DNA from: Actinernus sp. WN-2022
Lineage: Eukaryota; Cnidaria; Anthozoa; Actiniaria; Actinernidae
Length of the DNA stretch: 64,000 nt
Assembly (NCBI GenBank): GCA_030867875.1
Contig: JAOWCC010001634.1
Span: 35,421,867-35,485,866 of the forward strand
Direction of reading: 5' to 3'
The notes beneath the pieces are model-generated. The model saw nothing but the letters and a program-made list of their open reading frames with translations, was not told the origin of the DNA and searched no databases. Position numbers and translations under genes: made by a program. Shown here piece after piece: positions 44,301-56,300 of this stretch (positions within the stretch are counted from its first letter, which is position 1; each line of letters starts with the position of its first letter).

Positions 44301-47300
44301 TGATTTTGGCAAAACATTTCACATACCTACATTATATTGTGTAAGTTATATAATTTAGAAACAGGTGATTGCCTTTGATTTCTTTCAGTTTGGGTGGGAA
44401 ACTGGTGGGATGGGATACGCATGCACTGGTTTCATCAAATGCGCATACATGTGTGTGATATTTTGTTGCAGTGTGCATGTGTACACTGTATGTACAGTAC
44501 CGCCTGGAATTATTGAAGCATTTACCGCGGTTTTACCGCGTCCAATGACCGCGGTAATACCGCGGTTTGACCTCAGAATGATCGCAGTATTACCGCGGTA
44601 ATACCTCGGTAAAACCGCGGTAAACTGCGGTAATTAGTTGGCCGCGGTCACGGCCGCTGAGATTTGTATCACGGCCGAAATCATTGACTTTAGTGTGAAG
44701 ATGTAGCGATGACTCAGCGTTCTTTTCATTCTTTATTCAACACCGCTGTTAACTTTAGAATCTTTTATTTTCGTTTCATTCAGAACTCAAACGGCGGGTA
44801 AAGAAGCACTCATCGGTGAAACTAAGACTTTAGATTTAGAATCTTTTATTTTCGCTTCATTCAGAACTCAAACGGCGGGTAAAGAATAACTCGTCGGTGA
44901 AACTAAGACTTCAGAATCTATTTTCGCTTCATTCAGAACTCCAACGGCGGGTAAAGAAGCACTCATCGGTGAAACTAAGACTTTAGAATCTTTTATTTTC
45001 GCTTCATTCAGAACTCAAACGGCGGGTAAAGAAGTACTATTCGGAGAAACTAAGACTTTAGAATCTTTTATTTTCGCTTCATTCAGAACTCAAACGGCGG
45101 GTAAAGAAGCACTCATCGGTGAAACTAATTAAGACTTTAGAATCTTTAAGATTCTAACCCGCCGTTAGAGTTCTGAATGAACGGCGAAAATAAAAGATTC
45201 TAAAAGATTCTCCGCTGAGCGCAAAACATAACACCAAATAAACTTTTGCTTCAGTGTAGTTTCACATTTACGGCAGATCCTTGTCTTGTTACTAGTATTA
45301 AAAGGTTTCGGCAGAAATCATTGTAAATGTTTGTGTATTAAAATCTCAACTCTTCTGAATTTCCACGTGCAATCAGTCAGGCGTGAACGTGTCAGTCTGA
45401 AATTTTACAGAACATCAACAGAGTTATGAAGCAACGTTTGTCATATTGAAAGACGTGCAAACACTTCTATACTCTTACCAGAAAACTTCTACTGGGAAAG
45501 TGCAATTCTTTTTGAATTAAAAGAGCTTTAATGCATCGGATCAGATCAGTCAGTTCGCGTAAATGGAAATTAATTGCGCCCCCGCGGTATTTGTGTCAGA
45601 AATGAGACACGCGTCTGGCTGACAGTTCACGATTGACGGGGACTTTATTAAGAATCTTGACTTTTTGACGCCTCTGGCACGCAGGTTATTTACCAAAACC
45701 ATCTTACTGTACGTTTGTAAAACTGTTTGTCATGAATTCGAATTTGTCACGCGTTAATCCTAGTGAAAGAAAGGTTAAAATACAAAACTGGGCAATGAAC
45801 ACGTACGCGAAATTTCGGATCACGATATTTCGATAACCTGGTCCGAATTTTCGTTTGACAATCTGAACGAAATATCGTCGAAATGTCGCTCGCAGGTTGG
45901 CGATATTTCGCCTTGGCATTCGAATTTTCGCGTATCTGATCAATTCTTCGTCGAAATTTCGAACGAAAAGTTGCCCGTCGAAATTTCGGCGACATTCGTA
46001 GGAACAAAGAGCGAAATTCGTCGAAACACGTTTGCATGACTTTTGCACAATACTACAGTATTGTGTCATGACCGCGGATTTTGACCGCGGCTTTCATTGC
46101 GGTGAATAATTTGACCGCGATAAAGCCTCGGCTTTACCGCGGTAAAACCTCGTCCATGGTGCGGTAATACCGCGTCCAATGACCGCGGTATTACCGCGGT
46201 TTGACCGCGACCCGATGCTTCAATAATTCCAGGCGGTACTGTACATGTACCTCACAGTAATTCATTGTTCTAATTTAAGATGCCCAGGTGAAGCATCAAC
46301 AAGAGTTGACAGTATTGCATTATCAACTCCAATCCTCATCAAGTGAGCAAAGTGATTCTTCTCTGGCTCAGCCAACAGGAGATCAGTCCTTAGTTAATAA
46401 CAATGACGTTAGTGTTGATGATGAAATCCCACAGCAAAAAGACTCAGTTCCAGTGGACAATGAATCAACCTCAAGATTGCGTGAGGTATTGAATGACGAA
46501 CTCACTGTCTTTAGGGAGAGCATTAATGCATCTATTCAAAATGATAGAAGTCAAGTTGGGGAAATCAAGTTGGAGGGTGGACAGGATTCTCAAAGTGCTT
46601 CAGAAGAAGCTCCAGTGGATGTACAGGATGCTGCACCTGCCATCCAGGTAGAACCAGCCTCTACAGAGAATATGCAAGATGTTAACAGTGAAACTCATCA
46701 ACAAGCCATCAACAAGCAGGTACAGAGCTTGAAGGAGAGGTTAGAAGGAGCATTAGAACCACTGATGTCTTCTTCAGTTGATGGTAAGATGCAGGGTTTT
46801 TACTGTGTGACTATACTTTAACTGTGATTTGTTCCTGTTGTCTAAGTGGCTCCATTGCAGAATGAAAACAAAGCATTCTAATTTGTTGTTATTTGATCCA
46901 ATCAGTGTCGAGTACGATATGAAAGCATTTCGTCTTGCTTGAGCTTTTGGACTACAGTAAAGACCCATGTACGTTGTATGAGCCACACTTTTTTACCCAA
47001 AATTTTCGTTCAAAATCGGGGGTGCGGCTTATCTACGGGAACACCTAGAAAGGAGACCCAACATTAACAGATATTTAGATATAATGAACCTGTATGAAGC
47101 TTTTATTATGCAACAGTGCATAATTATATTACAATCAGGTTCAAATCGCATCCGATCGTGTAATATAGCAATTTAAGCATAATCATTGAAAAAAAAAACA
47201 ATTTGAAAGAATTAAAGCAGACCTACCTAAGACCTAATAATTTATATTAGAATTTGTTAATATTTATATTTATACGTGATTAAGCTTATTTACAAATGTA

Positions 47301-50300
47301 CCTTCCAAAACACGCTGATTCGCAGCACTTGTCAAAGCATGCATCTAAACAACCAAACAATCTTCGCAATTTTACACGTGGCAGATTAGCACTAGTTAAT
47401 GAAAATCCAAGATGGCGGACCTCAGACATAGTTTCGCCAGAAAACCTTTCTTGCTCTAGTGATTAAAGGAAAGCAGTTCCTTGGAATTGTTGTTAGTTAA
47501 TGGGGGAATAAAAGCGGAAGAATTCTGTAGTGATTTAAAGACTGCAGGTTAAAACATAAACAAGAAATGACAAGGCAAGTTGTAACCATATTCGATCGAA
47601 TTAAAGTTGCGATTATGTATTTATGACAATCTTATGAAGTTTTTGCTTCAAGTACAAGTGTTTATGAACTCCAACAAAAGATTATTCTTTTTTTTTAAGA
47701 AGTTTGGCATCAACCTCGTGACCAGGGTCTTCTCGGTCAGATGCAAGATGGCGGCTACTCCGAGAGAAGACCCTGGAAAAGGCTGAATCACATGACCAAA
47801 AATCTCCAGAACCCCTGGAGATTTTAATCACGTGATGTGGGCATCCAATATGGTGGCCAAGCTAAATATGGAATTGTTTAACATGTACCTACAAACCATA
47901 GTTATTCCAATCCGGATTGAGCAAGATGCGATTAACAGTATTTCCACACGGCGTACGATGTAGTGAAAACAGGTCTACATGTACTAAACGGCTTGAAATG
48001 AAGTTTACTTACCGGTAGATGAAGAAACAATGGAAGGGTATCACAATGCTGCCAGGATGTATCTAAGCTAGAAGAGAATCCAAAAAAGCTGTTTATTTTC
48101 TGTTAGCTTTGAAGCGAAGCGATCGATAGCACATGTTCAGGTTAAACGGCTTCTCCTGGCTTTCCCACTGATGGAACTTACCAGAAAACTACCCAGTAAT
48201 TACACTTCATCTATTGCTCTGCCTACACAACGTGTTTTAAGGTTATTTAAAATCGTTTTTTGGATAAAATTTGAGAAAATTAACTACATACAAATCATTT
48301 CCATGGTCTCACTCCTGTCTCAGCATTGTTAGAACGACCTTTGCGTCATAACCAAAGAGCCAATCAGAATACGTTGTAGTTCGACCTTTACCAGGGTCTT
48401 CTCTTGCAGTAGCCGCCATCTTGGATCGGACCGAGAAGACCCTGGTCACGAGATTGGTTTGGCATCAAGTACAAGCGTTTATGAACTCTGACAAAAGATT
48501 GTCTAATTATTTTTTGTATTTTTCAAAAAAAAGTTGTTTTCCTAAATTCAAGCTTCAGAACTTGGGGTGCAGCTTATCTACGGGTGTGGCTTATACACAG
48601 GTCTTTACGGTAATTTTAAAGTCAAAGTCTTGTGAATGGAGACAATCATGTGCATATGCTAGGATTTGAAAGTTGGAATGCTTATTTTTCCTTTTGCAAT
48701 GTGTTTAGTTCTTATTGTCGTTACAGTAGTCTCACTGTAAATGTTGAACATTTTAGTAGTAGTTATAGTAACAATTATAATGCATTGTATTGAAGCGGAT
48801 GTCTTGTTTAATTTGTGTTAAATTCTTAGCTTTGCAAGTGAATGGCAGTGGGAAATCCACCAATGAATTGTTACAGCAGGTATTAAACACTAATTACATG
48901 ATTGTATGTATAGTTATTAGAATTGGCTGTTACATGTACATGCATCCTATTGTTAACTGTTTAATAGGTTTACAAAGAAAATTACCGTATTTTATCACAT
49001 ACATGTACAAGCAGCACCTCACATATAAGCTGCACCCCTAACTTCAGCCTGATAAACAGAAGCTTGTTTTTCCCAAAAGGTTTAAGGAAAAACCTTGTGA
49101 ATAAGCCGCACCACAAAATTCAGTAAGAGTAGTCTTGTGTTCGAGTTCATAAATGCCCGTAATTGAAGCAAAACTTCTTCATAAGAGATCGTCATATCAC
49201 AACAACGAATTGGTTACAACTTTCCTTGTCCTTTCTTGTGTTTATTTTAACCTGCTGTCTTTAAATCACTTCAGAATTCTTCTGCTGTTGTTCCCCCATT
49301 AACCAACAACATATTTAAGGAACTTCATTCCTTTAAGCGCACAAGAAAGTAAGATTTTCTGGCGAAACTATATGAGCATGTGTCTGAGTCCGTGGTCCAC
49401 CATCTTGAATTTTCAAGGAGGCCTGGGGCGAGAGTTTTCTCAAACGTCCGATCGAGCGTGATCGAGCTCCGAAGTTGATTATGAACTCGATGAGAATTAT
49501 ACGTTATTTGAAAATTTGAAGGCTTCCAAGACCAATTAAGGCCTTTAACAACACTATTTAGGAACCATTCAAGGAGTTAGCAGAGAATATGACAGGCAAC
49601 TGGACTGCTAGCTTTCTTTGGAAAGTGAAGGAGAGGAGTTTGAGTAGAAATCTTGCTGACATTCATGTTCTGTGAATTGAATGTGCCATTTCTATTGTTC
49701 ATATGGCTTAATTTGTTTATGGTCATTGGAATTTTTTTTTCTGAAAACCCTCACATATAAGCAGCACCCCTAACTTTGTTGCAATTTTGTTACTTAGTCA
49801 AAAAAGGTGCAGCTTATATGTGATAAAAACGGTAATGACAAAGAAGTCAACTCAGTTAACAGTCTAAATTTCTAATTGAAATAAATGCTCCATGTAAATC
49901 AGTATTAATAATATTGTTTTGAAATATAAATGAAAGAAATATGACTGTGGATATTAAGATGATGCCGTAATGTGACTGAGGGGATATTTTTGTGGATTTT
50001 ATCTACATCCGTGTACATGTACAATGTACAAGGTATATGCAGACCTGGGCCAGGTTGTTCGAAGCAAGGTTAACTTTAACCCTAGGTTAGCGCTAAATCT
50101 GTAATTGCAATCTGTACAGTTTAACCCAGGATTAGCGATTTAACCCTGGGTTAGCGCTTAACCTTGCTTCGAACAACCGGGCCCTGAACACTCAGGGTAT
50201 TTATTAGGTATTTATTAGGTATTTATATTTTCCAAAAGTGAATGGTTAGATGTTCATGTATTCACAGATAAGGATGTTAAACCATAGGACTAAGTCAACA

Positions 50301-53300
50301 GAAGCCTCCATGGAAGATTACTGAACTACATGTTAAAGTGGTAAATGTGCTACTTTATGTTTTGTTTAATAATGTTTTTTGTATTAAAGGCTGAGACAAG
50401 GAATACTTCTTTGGAAAAAGAAATCAAAGAAATGTCAGGTGAGATACTGTACAAGCAGTACTTACATTGGCCTTGCAAAGCAGTACAATGCTGCAGCTAT
50501 ACTGTATTGTACAATCAGTACTGTACAAGCAGTACTTACATTGGCCTTGCAAAGCAGTACACTGCTGCAGCTATACTGTATTACAGAGGGGGAAACATAA
50601 TGATCAAATAACTTTAATGTTATCGTAATTCCAATAAAAAGAAGCTGAAATTAACTTTTTTTTAACTTCACTCAGTTGTCACCCCAAGCAAGGTCTCTAT
50701 ATAAAAGTGCAAACTAGGGGGTCACGTTTCTCTTTTTTGTGTGACATACATATAGCTGCAATTTATAGTAATTTAGAGGTCCACAGCTGAAATATTATGT
50801 GAAATGTCAGCATGAGTAAACATCATCCATTAACTGCTACATTAATAATTATTGTTAATAGCAAACAAATGAATTTATTATGCATTACATGTATGTATAC
50901 CAAACTTAACATAAAAACCTTTAAAAATACTGCAAGTGGACAGTATTATAGCTAAGAGGACATTACTATAGCAGAATAATATAACCAAATCTGTTTTGTT
51001 CATATCCCTACTTACAGTATTTAGACAATATCTTAGCTTCCAGAAATTAAAAATTATTTATACTTTGATATCTGTTGGCAAACCTTGCTGTGATTAAATA
51101 TATGGAAGAATAAAAGGGGGGCACCATTTCTGTTTCGGAGATATTTTCCAAATCGCAAATTTAGCTCCTTTCTCCAAGGAAGGTCTGGGGCGAGTTTCGT
51201 AAAAGTTGTATTAAATCACTTATTTTTCATTGCCAATGTTAAATATATGTGTTAAAATATGTAAGATGCAGTAATACACCCAAACACAGATATTTGTACC
51301 TATGATTTTAGATTTCACCAACATGTGCAGTAGATATGTGCATTGCAAACCAAGAAAATCACTGTTGCATGATGAGCTCAGTTGGGAGGATGGCAGTCTG
51401 TCATGTCGATGAGTGTTGCTTCAATACCCAGCTGGTGCTGCCTTTGTGAGACAATCTCATTCTCAGACTGCAAATGGTTACGTCTTCTTGAAAAGGGAGC
51501 TATATGTAGGTTTCCATAGTAGGAGACCTCCATAGAGGAGCTTTAAGCCTGTTGAGGTTGACCATCCACCTCCCCGTGGTAAAACAGAATAAATCCCCAA
51601 TAAATCCCTTAAAAGAAGTCAAAGTTCATGTGATTTAAGGGTAAATCTCTAACTGGGTCCACTGACATTTTCCAATACATAATATACATTTGCATTGCAA
51701 ACATTTTAATCTATTCCAGCTCTACAACTTCGTTTGGATACTGAACTTGAAGAAAAGCATTTGCTACAAGAACAGCTCCAGCAGGGAGAGGTAGATTGTT
51801 TATGCTGTTACGTGTACAGTCAAGAAATTCTCTTTTTGTGTTGATTGTTCTTACAACTCTGAATTAATGCAACCTTGACCTTATTCATAAAGGCATTAAA
51901 GCGAGGCCAGTTGTCCGAGCCTATCACAGGAAGAGAAAACTTATTTTTAGAATAGATTTGATAGTACGCACGCTTTGATTGGCTGAAAGCCGTGTTTCTA
52001 TTTAACTCTATAGAAAGTTGAGCGTGTGCGTAATTTTCCATTATTGTACTTATTTTCTGTGGGTTATTTTATAAAGGAAATAGAAAACATTTTCCCATTG
52101 TTTCTATAGAGTTATAGAAACACTTGTGGAAGTTTGGAAGAACTCGAAATAACTGTGGAAACACTTATTAAACATTCACCCTTCGGGCTCGTATTCCCAC
52201 TGCCATTTCTCGTTCTCCCAAACTCCCACAATTTCTGACCGGTTGCCAATTTTGCAATCTTTGGGACAACTGGCCTCGCTCTGAGACCATTGTTACCAGT
52301 CCTCTTCCTATGCTGGCATGAAATATGAATAAGGTGCCTACTCTGAATAATGTTGTTGCTGCTGAAAGTTGTGTGCCTCAAAGTAATTAAATCGCAAGCC
52401 ACCCCGGCGAAACTTTGATGAACAATTTATGTCCATGAACATTCATGAAATATTTATTAACTGTTCATGAATGGGAATGAACATTAAATGGCCACATTTA
52501 TGAAAGATGATTTTCATGAACATCTCATGACCTAAAAGTCCATGAACATTTCGTGGCGATGGTTCATGAACAGTTCATGAACCAAGAATGAACATTTACA
52601 GGCACTGTTCAAATACATTTGTGTAGATTGATGAACAGTTCATGAATAAGGCATGAACACTTACAGTCACTGTTCAAATAGATTTGTGTTAGATTCGTGA
52701 ACAGTTCATGAATCAGGCATGAACATTTACAAGCAGCAATTCGTAAAATTTATTAGATTTGGTAGATTCATGAATAGTTCATGAATCGGACATGAACACA
52801 TCAGACAGCAGATTTGACCATGATAAATAAAGTAATTATAAATAAAGTAACATAAAAACAACATCAATAAAGAGTTAATGCGTGTTTCATGCTAGTCCAG
52901 CTTTTAGTTTATTATCTATAGCATAATTTCTAGTTCTAAGTACAAGCAATTCGGTTTTTCAGTCACTACATCATGTGTACTGATGCATTTGACTTGCCCC
53001 TGTTTATTTCAAGACTTGGCAAGCTTAAATGGATCTGCAACTCCAAGACTTGCAACGATATAACCAACAAATCTGGAATTATGATGGCTTTTATAATTGA
53101 CAATTTAGTAGGATTTGTTGCTCTGTGAATCCCGTAGGCCGTCAAGCAGTAATCTCTTGGTTTGAAAATTTTACGCCGCAGGGTTTAGAACTTCGATTCA
53201 CGTATACAAAATATATACTTTATTCCAAACTGTAAGATCAACAAAAGCCATAACTGAAATATTTTCGTGGTAAGAACAGTTTTACCAAAGATTAATGCGA

Positions 53301-56300
53301 ATTTTGCTGAACGAATACGGGCCCCCAGATAAAATAACGTCAGATAATGTCAGATAAAATAACGGCCATTTTTGATGACATGTTCGGGAAGGATTTTACC
53401 ACATTGACATTGTTATTTGAAGTATATTCTATGTGAGCAATAATCTATTAAAACGAACTGAATTACTAGAAAACTCTAAGCTATAATAGTGGTTTTAGGT
53501 AGTGACTGTTGCGTGAAACTGAAAGCACAAATATCGTATTTCTAGGTGGTAGTATAAAAGTAAGACATTTTAAGCTTACCTATTCGGCTACTGTACATAT
53601 TTCTCTATTAAATCGTGCCATCCAGAACTAGTGATGCCTCTCAGTTGCAGCGGTTATTATTATCATTCCATTTAAAGAATATTGTGCTTGAAATACTCTT
53701 TGAATTAACCTCCAACCGAGCAACACATCCCTTCACAGAATAACCGCCCCTGGAGGCCTGGCGACTCTGCCAACCAAATATGGTCAACTTGGTTCCAGTC
53801 TTAACTCAAAAAGTAAGAGTTGGAGATCGAAGGTCCTACGTTCTTCTATTCGAATTTCTTTGCAGAAATACACATTTTCAAAGGGGCAGACAGAAATACT
53901 TTGCTTATATAAACGATGGGAATTTCGTTTTTGAACAAGCCAGTCAAATTGGTAAGTCAACTCTTAGTCTAAAATAACCAGGAGAATGCTGTGATGCTTA
54001 ATATTATTTTAGTCTCAGCCCTCAGCCTCCTCACACGACTGCTATCTTAATTTAACTTATTTTATTTCTCATTTCATTGTATTTATTGTGATGTTTATCC
54101 TGCCTTCAAATAAAATAATTATGTAGCCTTTCCATGCAGTAGTCTCTGTTCCTTAAGGATTGCTTGAGAAACCTGGCAATTCATTTCGCAAGGGGAACTT
54201 GGCTGAACGAACTCATTTGAACCGGAAAAGACAATGCATTGTTGTTTCATTGATTATGTTGTCTGCCAGACAGGTTCTACTTTATTAACTGATAAAACGG
54301 TGTAACCATATCACATCAGTGTAAATAAAAAAAACAATTTACAATAATAACAACTAGGTTAATAATAATGCCATGATGATAAAAGGAGACACACATAGTA
54401 ATAGGATAACAATAAAACCATTCTCCTGATTCAAAAAAATGTTGGCGTACAGCGGTCTTAAATTTGTTAGTGTCATTATTATTAACTACGCTCGGGGAGC
54501 TAGTAGACCATGGAAAAAAAGCTATTGCTATGTTGATTACAGTTTGAATGTGCATGGTCTCAAGATTAATATAGGATTGGTAAAAGTTCATCAGAGGTTA
54601 TTAATGTTGCAGTTGATGAATTTCTTGTGAACTCATGAACTTTCTAGCATTTTTTAAATGTTCATGAAAGGTTCTTCAACTTATTATTTTGTGAAATTAT
54701 AACAGTTCATGAAAGTTCATTAGAGATTCATTATTGTATTTCATGAATTAATTATGAACTCTCCTGAACCATCTTAGGTTCTTGAAATGTACATGAAATG
54801 TTCTTGAAATAATTCAGTGAAACTTTCAAGAAAAATTGTATTTTGTTCCATTCATGAACAATTCATCATAAGTTCATGAACATATTTGGTATTTATCAGT
54901 GACCATGAAATATTCATGAACAGTTCAATGAACATTTCATGAATTTTAGTTCATGAACTGAGACAATTGCCAGTCAAGAACATATCAAGAACTGTTCATG
55001 AACTTTCATGAATAGTTCATGCTGGTTCATGAAATTATATGAATTATATGAATTATATGAATTATATGAATTATATGAATTATATGAATTATATGAATTA
55101 TATGAATTATATGAATTATATGAATTATATGAATTATATGAATTATATGAATTATATGAATTATATGAATTATATGAATTATATGAATTATATGAATTAT
55201 AATATTATTATATGAATTATATGAATTATATGAATTATATACCTGAAACCAAATTAAAAAAATCATGGCCATGGCATGCTAGGAATCAATCCTTGAACAA
55301 AATGTTTGACAACATGTAACAAGTATTATACGTTAAGGGTGTTACCTTTTCATGTTCTCCCTTAGCACAGTTCTAGAAAACAACAACAACATACTTTTAT
55401 TGGGTTCGTAACTTTGTTTCATGTGTTAATTGCATGGCCACATTTTACTTCTGCCAGGAATCCAGCAAAAAGGAGGTAACACAACTTAGAGCAGAATTAG
55501 CAAAGGTGAGTGTAAAAGATTCATGATTGTTTTGAAAGTAGAAGATTATTCATGAACCTAAGGGCACTTTCCATTTACTGATCGGCCAGTTCTTAAATGG
55601 AACGTGTCAGTTCTGAGAACTGGTCCAGTCAGGTACTAGAACTGATGCGTTCCATCAGACCAGTCAGTTCTCGTAAATGGAAAGCACCCTAAGTCTTTCT
55701 TACTGTAAAATAATTTAAAACAAAGAGGACAGAATCTGCCATAAGGAAATCTTTATCATAATGGTACATGATATTGTACATTACAATGTCCTTCAGACAT
55801 GTTTCCAGTTGACAGTAAATTGTAGTAGAAGTAATAAGTAGCTGGTACCAACACATTATCTATATGCTCAATTCAAGTAACTTCCAGCTGAATGGAGATT
55901 TTCCCCCTGACCAATCAGAGCACAGCTATTCAATGGCCAACCCTCGCACCAGGCTCTTTTTCATCATCACTTCATGGTGGGCTTGTGCTCAAGGTGGGCT
56001 TGTCATTTTGTCCATACATGCTTTGTGTGCTTGGATCTGTGTTCAGCTGGTTATAAATACTATTGCCGTCAATTTAAGTAGCTCATTCTCCAAAATTGAG
56101 TAGTCAGCAGAAACACCAGCAGCCAGCGCTTTTGGGAAACACTGACATTGTGTACTCATTTTAATTAGAATGATTGGAAGGGGAGAAGAAATTAGGACAT
56201 GTAGTTTATTACAGGGGTCTGTGGTTTTTGTGGCATACATTTGATCAATCACGGTTTATGGGAAATCCCCACCCATCCCTCCCCCCTGTTTCACTCTAAA

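Larger units (their letters stand above)
46821..48727. mobile_element. MITE family N, copy 3, outermost layer of a nest
   Basis: Left arm CTCCATTGCAGAATGAAAAC, AAAGCATTCTAA; right arm GTTGGAATGCTTATTTTTCC, TTTTGCAATGTGTTTAGTTC, GTTACAGTAG. These match copies 1 and 2. The 46953-48612 element sits between the arms. Confidence 0.65.

Noticed and set aside
45704..46069. 121-codon Arg-rich minus-strand frame
   Set aside because: Lies in the CGAAATTTCG-rich part of the non-autonomous element; composition reflects the repeated palindromes.
53780..53974. 65-codon frame in the core of the TTCATGAA element
   Set aside because: Short, no recognisable family, no splice or context support.
55008..55272. 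YELYEL and HIIHII repeat proteins
   Set aside because: Direct product of a 9-bp microsatellite on both strands.
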